Assembly: GCA_946811185.2 (NCBI GenBank)
Contig: OX328102.1
Location: forward strand, 47,779,619 to 47,843,618
Length of the DNA stretch: 64,000 nucleotides
DNA from: Hippopus hippopus
Lineage: Eukaryota; Mollusca; Bivalvia; Cardiida; Cardiidae
Direction of reading: 5' to 3'
The position numbers and the translations under genes were made by a program. The notes beneath the pieces are model-generated. The model ran no database searches, was not told where the DNA came from, and was given only the letters and a program-made list of their open reading frames with translations. Positions within the stretch are counted from its first letter, which is position 1. Every line of letters starts with the position of its first letter. Below are positions 1 through 13,254 of the stretch, piece after piece.

Positions 1-206
1 TAATGACGTCATAAATTACACATTTGAACGAGTAGTTTTACTGTGCTATGAAATACCAATGAAATGGCCATTAGAAACTGCAATATTGGATTTACAAAAA
101 AATGCAGTTAGCTCTAGTATTTTTTATGTGCGTATTTGTTTTCTGTGAATTGAATTATAAGGAATGAAGAGATCTTTTTTGTTTTCATGGAGGTATGAAA
201 AGAAAA
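1..206 (+). repeat. End of an inverted-repeat element shared with 52990-53230
   Basis: Positions 1-220 align, with gaps, to the reverse complement of about 52985-53230: shared TAATGACGTCAT, the GAGTAGTTTTACTGTGCTATGA segment in short pieces, TGCAGTTAG, TGAATTATAA, and the terminal TCATGGAGGTATGAAAA. The rest of the element lies left of the window. The remaining bases up to 311 are kinase intron with nothing recognisable. Confidence 0.6.
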
Positions 207-311
207 ATCCTAATCACACTTTTGTATGAAACCGCTACGCACAATGCAGACAAAATGGTTGCTTGATGGCTTCCCTAAGATAGCTTTGTCTGTATATTTG
301 TATCATTGTAG

Positions 312-2896
<2,585 letters not shown>

Positions 2897-2939
2897 AGAA
2901 ATCCATTGGCCTTATATTTGTCATCAAGTTTTATGTTTG

Positions 2940-3169
2940 TTAACCTTTCACCAAATTATTCTTTATTTTTAAAATGTGAAGAAAGAGGGCTTTTGAAAAC
3001 ATTATGGGAAAAGGAGAAAATGCTGGTGACCAGCATTTTCTCCTTTTCCCACAATGTTTTCTACCCTTTTCAAAGATGAATCCCAGTATTTAAGTCATAT
3101 TTAGTGTGTGGTCTGCAAAACAGTTTTCATATGGATGAGTCTAAATTTTGTCGTTTGGTAGAGAGTTAA
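2940..3169 (-). mobile_element. M1 copy 44 bases after the kinase stop codon
   Basis: TTAACCTTTCACC to GGTAGAGAGTTAA, with a near-perfect central palindrome (about 2994-3061). Given its position it is probably transcribed in the kinase 3' UTR. No canonical AATAAA lies between the stop and this copy. Confidence 0.85.
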
Positions 3170-3404
3170 GACAGTGTTGTTATTTTTTTTATATGATGAG
3201 TGAATGAATTAGGTGATTGTAAAAAGCATGAGTTATTTTGATCAGTTAATTCTTTTTTTTTTAATGAAATGTTCGTTTTTATGCTCATTTTTTATGTTGA
3301 GAGATATATTTACCCTGTGCACGATCATGTCATGTAGACTAGTTGGTTTAATTCATAACCAGCTGAAGCAAATTTGTATGATAAATAGGAAACAATCTTT
3401 TATG

Positions 3405-4722
3405 TCTATAGCAAACGAAAAACTTTTGGACTGGTTTGAACAAACTTAAAGCATTTGCAGATGACAAATGACGCTAAAATGATGTTTTCTGTCCTTGATA
3501 CGGTAGAAAACATTGTAGAAAAAGAAGAAAAATGCTGGTTACCACCATTTTCTCCTTTTTATACGCCCGTTGAAGACGGGATGTATTATGGGATCACCCA
3601 TGGCGTAGCGTCAGGGCGGGCGGCGTCCAGTTCTTTGTCCGGAGAATAACTTTGTCATCTCCAGTCCGATTGACTTGAAACTTGGCATTTGTGTTTGTTG
3701 CAATAATACGGAGTGCAGTGTGAAAGAATCATAACTCTACCTCATGCTGTCTTTGAGTTATTTCCCTTTGATCGTCATTTTTACAGCATTTTCTGCTTGT
3801 CCGGAATATAGCTGTCATCTCTAGTCTGAAGATCTTCAAATTTGATATGCATGATGTTGAAAAATTACGGAGTGCAGTGCACAAGAACGATACCTCTTCC
3901 TAGCAGGAATTTTGAGTTATTCCCCCTTTGATCTTCATTTTTATAGCATTTCTTGCTTGTCCAGAGCATAACTTTGTCATCTTAAGTAGGAATGACTTGA
4001 AATATGGTATGCTTATTTGTTGCAATATTTGGAAGTGCAGTGCGCAAGTATTGTTACTCTACCTCGTGCTGTCTTTGAGTTATTTCCCTTTGATCATCAT
4101 TTTTACAGCATTTAGTGCTTGTCTGGAATATAACTGTCATCTCAAGTCAGAACGACATCAAACTTGGTATGCATGTTTGTTGCAATATTACGAAGTACAG
4201 TGTGTAAGAACAATAACTCTACCTAGCGCGCATTTTGAGTAATTCCACTTTGATCTTCATTTTTACAGTATTTCTTGCTTGTCCGGAACGGAACTTTGTC
4301 ACCTCAAGTCAAATTGACTTGAGACTTGGTAAACATGTTTGTTGCAGTTACAAAAAGTGCAATGCACTGGAGCTGTAACCTTACCTAATGCCCTTATGGA
4401 ATTATTCCCCATTCATTATTTTTTTTAACAGCTTTTCATGCTTCTCTACAATATAACTTCGTCTTTTCATGTTGGAATGACCTGAAACTTTATATGCATG
4501 TTTCCTCAACATTAGAAGAGACATTCATGCCTATTTCAGTCATGTACATGATTTATGCTGCACTACTATTTTCCTCTACCTGCCCTTTATGATTATTACC
4601 CCCCCTCGACAACTGGCGATGGGACGGGCGTATCTTGCAACAATTTGCCGCTCTTGTTCAACAACACTTTCAAAATCCATATTTTACCAGGGTTGTGGAA
4701 AGTTGGGATTGTGTGGTAATGG
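3405..4722 (+). mobile_element. M1 copy split by a larger insertion
   Basis: The left part 3405-3560 runs to the middle of the palindrome (ACCACCATTTTCTCC). The right part resumes at about 4650 (CACTTTCAAAATCC) and ends GTGTGGTAATGGG. Between them lies the element at 3561-4633, so M1 was present first. Confidence 0.7.
3561..4633. mobile_element. Non-autonomous DNA element with ~160-bp internal tandem repeats
   Basis: Terminal inverted repeats ATACGCCCGT (3561-3570) and ACGGGCGTAT (4624-4633). Inside, five to six copies of a unit containing TTGTCCGGAATATAACT and TTTGATCTTCATTTTTA recur with CTTGTCC at about 3796, 3956, 4118 and 4278, spacing 160-162 bp. No coding sequence is supported. It is inserted in an M1 copy. 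Confidence 0.7.
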
Positions 4723-4942
4723 GTAAATTTTTTACCAAATGACAAAATTTTAGACTATTTAAAATTCAAATCATTTGCAGAGGACCAATAAAATGATACT
4801 CAGATAATATCTCAGAAAGGGTAGAAAACATGGTGGGAAAAGAAGTAAATGGAGATAACCATGATTTTCTCCTTTTTCAGCAATGTTTTAAAAGAGTTCG
4901 CCATCAGGGCCGTCAAACCTGGGTTGTGTGGTAAAGAATTAA
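4723..4942 (+). mobile_element. M1 copy, moderately decayed
   Basis: Follows the previous copy directly: TTTTTTACCAAATGACAAAA to GTGGTAAAGAATTAA. The palindrome carries several mismatches. Confidence 0.7.
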
Positions 4943-4962
4943 AGAATAAAAATCATGAACAA

Positions 4963-5151
4963 ATTCTTTACCAAACAACAAATTTTACAATCACGACAAA
5001 TTAAAGATGGAATTTTCATTAGAAAGGGTAGAAATCATCCTGGGAAAAGGAGAAAATGCTGGTTATAAGCATTTTCTTCTATTACCATGATGTTGTCCAA
5101 AGCCTTTTTCCTCAGGGTTAAACTTGGAATTGTGTGATAAAGTTCTAAGGT
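4963..5151 (+). mobile_element. M1 copy, short
   Basis: ATTCTTTACCAAACAACAAA to ATTGTGTGATAAAGTTC. A shortened left arm and imperfect palindrome. The following 5152-5511 shows nothing recognisable. Confidence 0.65.
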
Positions 5152-5511
5152 TAAATACTAGAATACATGTAAAAACAGTTTGGAAAAAAGGAGAGAAATA
5201 CTTCAAGAACAATCACAGACATATGACACAAGATGGTCAACATGCTTTACATATTTATAATTACCTGCCGGTAAAAAATGGTTGATATCCTAATTGCAGT
5301 TATCTTTGTATAATTTCTTTCTAGTGTATAGTTTCTTTATAGTTCTTTGTCAGTTCCCACTTAAGGTCTATTACAGACCCTTAAGTTAGTCTCTCTGGTT
5401 TACGCTCCATTTTTAGACAGGGGAGATTTGTCCATCAAAATTATCAAAATTTTGTTTTTGTCAATATTTGTGACCTACAAATGCAACTCGTCAAGCTTTC
5501 AAAACATGTCT

Positions 5512-5738
5512 TTTACCCCTTTGCCAGACCACATGGTATTTGACTTGTCCAAATTGAAAACAACTGCAGATGACAAATTAAATGTGGCTCAAAGGATGAA
5601 AATTGTTTTTGGAAGGATAGAAAACATTGGGGGAAAAGGTGAAAATGCTGGATACCAGCATTTTCTCCTTTTCTCAAAATATTTATAGAAAACCATCTTT
5701 CTTAGCATTTTTAGGGAACTTGTTGATAAAGGTTTATT
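5512..5738 (+). mobile_element. M1 copy
   Basis: TTACCCCTTTGCCAGACCAC, then GACTTGTCCAAATTGAAA, palindrome at about 5621-5687, decayed right end. A half copy in the other orientation lies at about 6010-6100. Confidence 0.7.
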
Positions 5739-6121
5739 AGAAACTTCTATATTGATATCCCTTAGAGGGCGGTTTTAAAGCTGTTCGCAGCAAGTTGTTC
5801 AAGGATGTAAATCGATTTAGTGTGCAATGGAGCTTGAAGTCTGCCGTCTGTGTCATTTTGAATACAATGTTCTGTGTACATGTGTAATATCGTTGTTACT
5901 GTTTATTTTTATTGAGTGATTTATTTTTGGGAAGTATTTTTTACACCTTTTCATAGCTTACAATTTATTTTGTCTCTGACCCTCTACAAAACCACCCAAA
6001 ATTTTAACAAACTTGAGGGGGAGGGCTCTTCAAAACAGTGGAGGAAATGGGGAAAATACTGATAACAAGCATTTACTTCTTTTTTCCTAAAACTTTACTC
6101 ATTACAACAGAATTCTGAGTA

Positions 6122-6342
6122 TTAACTCTTTACCAAACGACATAATTTTAGACTAGTCCAACTTGAAAGGATTTGCAGACAAATGTAACTGAAATGATGA
6201 TTTTTGTTTTGGATGGGGAAGAAAACATTGTGGGAAAAGGAGAAAATGCTGGTTACCAGCATTTTCTCCTTTTCCCACAATGTTTTCAAAAGCCTTCTCC
6301 TACAGGGGCGTCAAAACTCGGGATTGTGTGGTAATGGGTTAA
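6122..6342 (+). mobile_element. M1 copy, near-twin of 42335-42563
   Basis: TTAA-bounded with a perfect 67-bp palindrome. From about 6183 to the right TTAA it reads the same as 42403-42563, including the unusual GATGGGGAAGAAAAC and GGTAATGGGTTAA. Confidence 0.9.
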
Positions 6343-6791
6343 AGACCCTGAAAAAGTGGGCATTTAAAAACATAGTGGAAAAAGGAGAAAATGCTGGTAA
6401 CCAGCATTTTCTTCTTTCCCACAATGTTTTCTACCCTATCCAAGACAATTTATCATCATTTAAGCCAAATTAAATTTGTCGTCTGCTCATGCTTTCAGTT
6501 AAGTCTAGTTTACAATTTCGTCGTTTGGTAAAGGTTTAACACTTTCAAAGACAAAACCAACTGATTTAGCTAGAAATTTTTTAACTTAACTCTTTACTAA
6601 ATGACAAAACTTTAGACAGACAACAAAATAAATGTGATTAAAAAAATGAAATTTGTTTTGGAAAGGGTAGAAAACTTTGTGGAAAAAGGAGAAAATGCTG
6701 GTTACCAGCATTTTCTCTTTTTCCTACAATGTTTTCACAAGGCTTCTCTCTTAGGTTCATTAAAAGTTGGGATTGTGTGGTAAAGGGTTAA
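6343..6791 (+). mobile_element. Two adjoining M1 copies (6343-6540 minus, 6586-6791 plus)
   Basis: The first abuts the previous copy's TTAA, lacks its outer left end and ends GTTTGGTAAAGGTTTAA. The second is TTAA-bounded (6586 and 6788) with an intact palindrome. A very decayed further copy is at about 6800-6955. Confidence 0.75.
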
Positions 6792-6957
6792 AGCTGACAC
6801 CTGTGGAAAACATTCTTCTTGAATATGGATGATAGTTGAGGTCTGATGTATGAACACAAGTAAAAACAGTATGACAAATGGAGAAAATGCTTGAAACTGG
6901 TTACCAGCACTTTCTACTTTTCCCATATCTTCACAAGCTTTCTTCTTGAAAATGTAA

Positions 6958-7455
6958 AAGCATGGCTGGGTAGCACAGGCGTTACACACTGACTTGTGAC
7001 TTGATGGTTGTAAGTTTGAAACCCTGTTGAGGCAAACTTTCTGTAAGGCATTTTTCAGCCACTCACCTCTGATACATGTGAGAAAAGTAGTTAGTCATAT
7101 GGAAAGACAGTTGTGTCAGTACTGGTGTGAGAAAGTCAGGAAACACATGTGTACTTTCACTGACTACCTTGATATGACCTAAGCTGTTAAAACGGTGTTA
7201 ACTTTTTTACCAAATGACAAAACTTTTGACTTGATCATTTAGAAGGTATTTGCACTGATAAAATAAATGTAGGTCAAGTGATGATTTCTGTCTGTGATAG
7301 GGTAGAAAACATTTTTTAAAAAAAAAAGGTGAAAATGCTGGTTACCAGGTTTTTCTCCTTTTTGCCCACAATGTTTTCAAAAACTAACTTTCTCAAGGTT
7401 CTTAAAACTTGGGATTGTGTGGTAAAGGGTTAAACTCCAATACAATCAATTAATC
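6958..7455 (+). mobile_element. tRNA-derived SINE (type a), split by M1
   Basis: The head GGCTGGGTAGCACAGGCG with box-B-like TTTGAAACCC near 7013 is a decayed tRNA-like promoter. Then follow the family body GTACTGGTGTGAGAAAG and the tail GACCTAAGCTGTTAAAACGG. The tail resumes after M1 (7198-7433) as TTAAACTCCAATACAATC, matching GTTAAACCCCAATACAACC at 16205-16223. Confidence 0.7.
7198..7433 (+). mobile_element. M1 copy inserted in a SINE tail at TTAA
   Basis: TTAA at 7198-7201 and 7430-7433. Removing the element and one TTAA restores the SINE tail. The palindrome has an A-run expansion at about 7315-7326. Confidence 0.85.
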
Positions 7456-7544
7456 AATGACGATGTAAAAACATGGGATTGTTTTGTAAAGGGTTCATGT
7501 TCATTTACATGTGAGCCATGCCCTGTGAAAACGGGGTTTAACAC

Positions 7545-7990
7545 TTAACCACTCTGCAAAATTTTTTACTTACCTTTGATGGAACCATTTGTAGAGGAGA
7601 AACTAAACAGGGCTCAAATGATGAGATTTATTACTGAAAGGGCAGAAAACATTTTGGGAAATGGAGAAAATGCTGGTTACCAGCATTTTCTCCTTTTCCC
7701 AAAATGTTTTCAAATCTGTCCTTCCTCAGGGTTGTTAAAAGTCGGGATTGTGTGGTAAAGGGTTAACACTTTACCACACAATGAAAATCTAGACTAATTA
7801 AAATTGAAAGCACTTGCAGATGACAATTTAAATGTGGCTGAACTAATAATATTTCTCTTTGATAGGGTAGAACACATTGTAGGAAAAAGAGAAAATGCCA
7901 GTTACCAGTATTTCTTCTTTTTCCACAGTGTTTTCAAAAGGTTTCTTTCTCAGGGGTGTTAAAAAATCGGGAATTTGTGATAAAGAGTTA
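7545..7990 (+). mobile_element. Two M1 copies sharing one TTAA
   Basis: 7545-7766 and 7763-7990 in the same orientation share the TTAA at 7763-7766. The first has a good palindrome; the second has mismatches (CCAGTTACCAGTATTTC). Confidence 0.8.
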
Positions 7991-8225
7991 TTGCATCTCC
8001 ATGATGCATTATACCTAGCAAGTCATCATAGAATTATGGATACATAAAATTTATTCTGTCTGACAACAGACTGAGTCATCAGTTAGTATTGCCTTTAGAC
8101 ATGCAGAAAAATTACAAAAAGCTAAAAAATGTGACCCATGTCAGTCTGTGTTGACTGCGCTGGCTGACATGGGTCCATACATTTTGCAGATGTAGTAAAC
8201 CTCCTTTTCACAGAGTATGGCTTGT
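7991..8225 (+). mobile_element. M2 hairpin MITE, one terminus missing
   Basis: GCATCTCCATGATGCATTAT, the internal palindrome TGACCCATGTCAGTC/TGGCTGACATGGGTC (about 8130-8175), and the right end CCTTTTCACAGAGTATGG. The left CATGCTCTGTG end is absent where M1 abuts. Confidence 0.7.
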
Positions 8226-8249
8226 GTATATCTGGGTTTTTTTTCCCTG

Positions 8250-9000
8250 AAGTGGTATGCATTTGAAAACATTATTGAGAAAGGATCAATGGATCCTTTT
8301 CTAACAGTGTTTTAGTGCCACCAGATATGGATTGTGTTTCATTTTCTTCTTTATCATGTTATTGGCAAAAGATTTTGATAGGTCTTAAAATACCCTCCCA
8401 GATTCAACTTTACTGGATGACAAAATTTTAAACTCATCCATTTGCAGATTACAAATATGGCCCAAGAATGTAAATAAGTTGAAAACTGTGGAAAACATTG
8501 TGGGATAAGAGAAAATGATTTTAACCAGCATATTCTCTTTTACAATGTTTTCAAAATTAGTTTTCCTCATAGTTGTTAAAATTCGGAATTGTTTAGAAAA
8601 AGGTGAACACTTACTTTGCTAAATGAATGAGACACAGCTGTTGTAATTTTAAGATTACTTCTGTTCGATTTTATCTATTAAATTAAATAACATAGACTGA
8701 GATCAAACTACAATTCATGTGCAGCTTGGTCTTGATCTACAAAGCACCTAGTGGTGTCCTTTGCAAAGCAAAAGTTAATTTTCCTAAATATTTTATCTCA
8801 GTTGTTTATGAATACATGTGCCAACAGGCCTTTGCCTCACAAAGCAGTATTTTAACAATCCAGAGAAAGATAGATTTTGAAAATGTTGTAGGAAAAAGGA
8901 GAAAATGCTCGTCACCAGCATTTTCTCTTTTCCCACTATCACTTTTAAAAGCCTTCCTCCGCAATGTCATTAAAAAAAGGTATTGTTTGGTTAAGGGCCA
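8250..9000. mobile_element. Three decayed M1 remnants
   Basis: About 8265-8345 (half), 8403-8612 (left end CTTTACTGGATGACAAAA, degraded palindrome) and 8850-9000 (palindrome with CGTCACC centre and right end). The rest of the interval shows no gene. Confidence 0.5.
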
Positions 9001-9129
9001 AGCCCGACTTTGCATTCCACGGCATAAAAATGCAGTTGCCTGTATCTATGTGGTATACTCCAAGATATACTGAAGAGAAAAGGTTGAAGTATTGTCAAAG
9101 CCCATTTGTCTATATCTGTGTTGTTGTTG

Positions 9130-9345
9130 TTGTTGACTTTGATATTTTATAATATCTCTGTCATTACTGAAGATATTTACTTCAGACTTGGACTGTTGTT
9201 AACTATCAAAAGGGGAACTCATACAAGAGGGGCAGGCACCCTTCAAAATATTTTTGACACAGTTATACCCCTTTTTCATCACAGAATTTTCATTAGAAAT
9301 TGATCTTTTGTAAAGCAGCCAAGCATTTGCACCTGGTGCATTTTT
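9130..9345 (+). repeat. Dispersed repeat, copy 2
   Basis: Same family as 1730-1945: TTTGATATTTTATAATATC, CTTGGACTGTTGTTAACTAT and TTTTTGACACAGTTATACCC. From 9346 to 10434 I see only unique AT-rich sequence and one very decayed M1 (about 9870-10015). Confidence 0.6.
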
Positions 9346-10434
9346 AGCCAGATACTCATGAAATTCAGTCAGAAAGTTTACCTTGATGATAGTTCTGACT
9401 AAATCTGAAATAGGTTAAGCTGGTCAAAAACTATGTCACTTATACTCATGTGTTTTACATCATCACAACGAGATCTCCTAGCTTTATCAATCCTAGATGA
9501 CTTTACTCAGGTTAGTCCTTTAGGGTCAATGGCCCTCTTGAGGGTTTTTCTTTAGCCTGAAGGGTGAGGACAAAGGAACCAAGATGCATATTGCAAGACT
9601 AACTCAATAATTATTATACATGTACCTAAATTTGCCCTATTGCATCAGTTTTTAAGATTTATATAGGAATATTGTTATGCTCAGGTCAGTTTTAAATTTT
9701 TATCACCTTAAAATTTTCTTGCCAAAGATTTCAAAGTGCCCTGTCACTGGTAAATAATACTTATTTCTCGTGTATCTTGAAACCATTTTTGATTTCCTCA
9801 AGAAAGAAAATTTCTCAAAATTTTCAACATTTAATAGATTAAGAACTTTTATCTGTTCACTAAGCTGTAAACTTTTTATGCTTTACAAAAAATTCAGTGT
9901 AGCTCAAATTATGGGATTTGTGTTTTAAATGGTTGAAAACATCTTGATTATCAGCATTTTCTCCTCTTTCCACAAAGCATTTTTACTTAAAAAGTGTTGA
10001 AACAGAGTTGTTCATTGAAGGTTTCATTAAATTTCTTGAAATAAACTTGCTGGTTACAAATGATTTGTTTGCTTTGATGTTTTCAAAGGTGGCTTATTAA
10101 GCAAAGAAAGATGTCTACTGGTATATATTAATTTCTCATAGAACCCTCAGAACAGTTTCTCTGGGATTTTATCCTCTTAAGATCTCACTGAACTTTCTGT
10201 ATGTCAAGTGCTTTCTAGGATTTGGCTTTTTCAAAAAGTCTTTTATGTACAGGTACGTGAACTTAAAAAACTGCATATTCCTATAGAGTACTTCCAGTTT
10301 TGTGATTTATTGAAGGAGATAATTGATAATTTGATCTTTCGTTGAAACAATTATTACCGTCGTTCTGTATTTACACTCAATCAGAAACATCACAAACATT
10401 TGTGTGCCTTGTGGATTGCTGAACCTCAGGTATA

Positions 10435-10560
10435 ACTGGTTATCGCATTGTTACCATGGTTGCCAGCTTTTTCTCCCTTTTTTCCCACAATATTTTCAAT
10501 GGCCTTCTTCCTCTTGGTTATGAGAACATGGGACTGTTTGGTAGAAAAGGTTACAATCTC
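10435..10560 (+). mobile_element. M1 right half
   Basis: Begins near the palindrome centre (GTTGCCAGCTTTTTCTCC) and ends GGACTGTTTGGTAGAAAAGG. Confidence 0.5.
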
Positions 10561-10739
10561 TGGACTCATTTTTCCAGCTAGATATCACCATTTCATTTTT
10601 GTGGCACAATGTAAGATGAGATGTAAGGTTGTTTTGTTGTTGTATTTTAGGGAATTGTGTAATAAGGTTCATCCATGACTTCTGTCACTGTCAGAAAATT
10701 TTATGCTTTGTTTATTCGTAACATGTTTTCTTAAAGTTG

Positions 10740-11215
10740 TCATAGCCCTGGCGTCATTTGTGTAAAAACTTTGACATTGTCTGATGTTCCTGTCATTAGT
10801 AAAAAATTCACTTTAACTCTTTTACCAAACAATAAGAGTTAAGATTTGTTTAGATTGGAAGCATTTGTAGACAACCACTGAAATGTGCCTCAAATGGTGA
10901 AAGTATATTTGAAAGGAAAGAAAACATAGTGGAAAAGAAGAAAATGCTAGTTACCAGAATTTTCTCCTTTTCCCACGTTTTCAAAATGCTCCTTCAGGGT
11001 GGATAAAACTTGGGATTGTGCGGTAAAGGGTTAAACCCAGATTTGTCGTTTTGTTAACTATAAATAGGGGAAACCATATCAGAAAGTCAGGTAACCCTAC
11101 AAAATATTTTTGACATAGTTATACCCCTTTTTTACCTAAAATATTCTCTGAAAAAGCAACAGTTATGCCAGACAAGCCCTGGCACCTACTTGGTGTGCTT
11201 TTGTTAAATTTTTGG
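10740..11215 (+). repeat. Dispersed repeat, copy 3, interrupted by M1
   Basis: CTGATGTTCCTGTCATTAG to CACTT, then M1, then CCCAGATTTGTCGTTTTGTTAACTAT, TTTTTGACATAGTTATACC and CTGGCACCTACTTGGTG. Copy 2 at 9150-9215 is continuous across the same point. Confidence 0.65.
10813..11034 (+). mobile_element. M1 copy with a testable empty site
   Basis: TTAA at 10813-10816 and 11031-11034, ends CTCTTTTACCAAACAATA and TTGTGCGGTAAAGGG. It disrupts the dispersed repeat whose uninterrupted copy is at 9130-9345. Confidence 0.9.
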
Positions 11216-11423
11216 CACTTTAGATAGTTGACAACAAGAAAAGAATAAAAAGAAAAGCACATTGTGTATAATACATCAGATGTACCTGTTTGTGCACAGG
11301 CTGTATATTCAATGCATTCTGATGTTGATCTACACTGTTGGTGATAGCAATTAAGTTGTACATTTTTAGCTCCATTACCACTGTGTTGGTTAGTTTTACA
11401 CAAACTGGAATCTTTTTAAAATC

Positions 11424-11892
11424 TTGGGTACCAAATGACAGATTTTAGGCCAGTCCAGATTGAAAGGTTTTGCAAAAGAAAAGTTAAATAGGACTCAAGT
11501 GGAAGGATTGGTTTCTTTAGAGTTTTCAGCGTTTTCTCCTATACCAAAGATGTTTTCAAGAGCCTTTTTGTTCATAGTTGCTGAATGTTAACACTACAAG
11601 GACAAGATGTTAAGATGACCCTGTTGAGTATCGCTGAATGGTCTTAGACGGAAGATGATCTTTAACTCTTTACCACACAATCCCGACTTTTAACGACCCT
11701 AAGAAAGAAGCCTTTTGAAAACATTGTGGAAAAAGGAGAAAATGCTGGTAACCAGCATTTTCTCCTTTTCCTACAATATTTTTTTACCTTTCTAAAACCA
11801 AATTTCAATTTTTCAGTCACATTTATTTTGTCGTCTGCAAATGCTTTCAATTTGGACCAGTCTATAAATTTTGTCGTTTGGTAAAGAGTTAA
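11424..11892. mobile_element. Two M1 copies (11424-11593 decayed plus; 11662-11892 minus)
   Basis: The second is TTAA-bounded (11662 and 11889), starts CTCTTTACCACACAATCC and ends TTTGTCGTTTGGTAAAGAG. The first lacks half of its palindrome. Confidence 0.8.
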
Positions 11893-12298
11893 GCTAAAGT
11901 TTGGAAGCTGTTTATGAAGTGGTATACAAAAAATAGGGTTTTGAAAGGCCAGTTACAGTAGAGATCGAGGTTGATGTAAGCTGCTCCGTATCATTGTACA
12001 GAGCGCCCCCCCCATATCACATTCAGCAGCATACAAGGCTTGAAAACAGGGGTCGCCAGTTTGAATCTCTAGCTTGGCTAATTTCTTTACAGGATTGATG
12101 GTAGTATTTCCTCTTTGTTATGAGTTGGGATTGTTTGGTAAAATGTGGTGTAGATATTTTTGAGATCCTGGAATTTTTATTTTGTTTTTGATTTGCTTTA
12201 AGTTACGACAAAATATCATTAAGGACTTTTGTTGTTATTTGTTCAAATGTTCATTTTCATGGTTTTTTTTTTTTTTTTTTTTTTCTTGTACTTTAAAT

Positions 12299-12520
12299 TG
12301 TAACCCTTTACCATTGTTTTAGCAACCCTGAGGAAAAAAAGGCTTTTGAAAACATTGGGGAAAAATAAGAAAATGCTGGTAACCAGCATTTTCTCCTTTT
12401 TCAACAATGTTTTCTACCATTTCAGAGAAGAGTCCCATGAATTAAACCTCACTTTGTTTTTTTGTCAGCAGATGCTTTCAATTTGGATGTCTAGATTTCT
12501 TTTCTATGGTGAAGAGTTAT
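12299..12520 (-). mobile_element. M1 copy next to a poly-T run
   Basis: GTAACCCTTTACCATTG to ATGGTGAAGAGTTA. A T homopolymer of about 22 bases lies just before it (about 12263-12285). Confidence 0.75.
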
Positions 12521-12589
12521 GGTGCCTTTTAAACATGTTTTCTTATCTCTCATCTTGTGGTAAGTCTTTCAATCAGCACAGGTCTAAAT

Positions 12590-12815
12590 CAGGGTTCTTG
12601 CATGGCTCAATGGTAAAGTGTAGGACTTGTAACCTGGAGGCCCCTGGTTCAAGCGTCACTGGAAGCACTGGGTTTTTCCGCAAGGATGTCCACAGGCAAG
12701 ACACATCAGAGCCATAACCTAGTACTAGTGAAACCCAAGACATACATGAATATGTGAACTACTGCAGTGATAAGACTGAAATAATGTTGAAAGTGTTGTA
12801 AAACATTAATCAATC
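12590..12815 (+). mobile_element. tRNA-derived SINE (type b)
   Basis: tRNA-like head: ATGGCTCAATGGTAAAGTG (box A region) and CTGGTTCAAGCGTC (box B). Then the body AAGACACATCAGAGCC, CTAGTACTAGTGAAACCC and the tail CTGAAATAATGTTGAAAGTG ending in ATCAATCAACC. The same order recurs on the minus strand at 35432-35660. Confidence 0.75.
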
Positions 12816-12892
12816 AACCTATCATAAATCATATCTTTTTAGCACATGTTCCTTACCCCTCATTATTTACCATATCATATATTTACTTTCTG

Positions 12893-13250
12893 ACACAGGA
12901 CAAAATTTTAGACTTGTCCCATTTGAAAGCATTTGCAGATGACACATATAATGTGATGCAAATGTTGGGAGCATGATGGAAAAAAGAAGAAATGCTTCAT
13001 ATCAGCCGGTGCTTCTTATTATGGGACTTGCTTTTGCAAGCCGTGTCTTTGAAGAGTTGCCAGTACACACAGATATACTCACCAGTTGGTAGCATTTGTC
13101 TTTGTTGTACCTAAGCTTGAATTCTCTTAAGTCTTTACAAAAAGACATATTTTAAACTCATCCAGATTGAAAGCATCTGACAGACAACAAATCTGAAAGT
13201 GGGTTAAATGAACTGAAATTCTTTGATAGGGTAGAACAAATTTCTGGGAC
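12893..13250 (+). mobile_element. Two M1 left-end fragments
   Basis: About 12893-13030 (GACAAAATTTTAGACTTGTC, with part of the core) and 13132-13250 (TCTTTACAAAAAGACATATT, ending GATAGGGTAGAACAAATTTC). The second runs straight into the satellite. Confidence 0.6.
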
Positions 13251-13254
13251 AAAT

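Noticed and set aside
12590..12665. Possible tRNA gene; also 35580-35660, 54005-54080 and 57945-58020
   Set aside because: A and B boxes are present but no cloverleaf stems pair, and each continues into a SINE body or is degraded.
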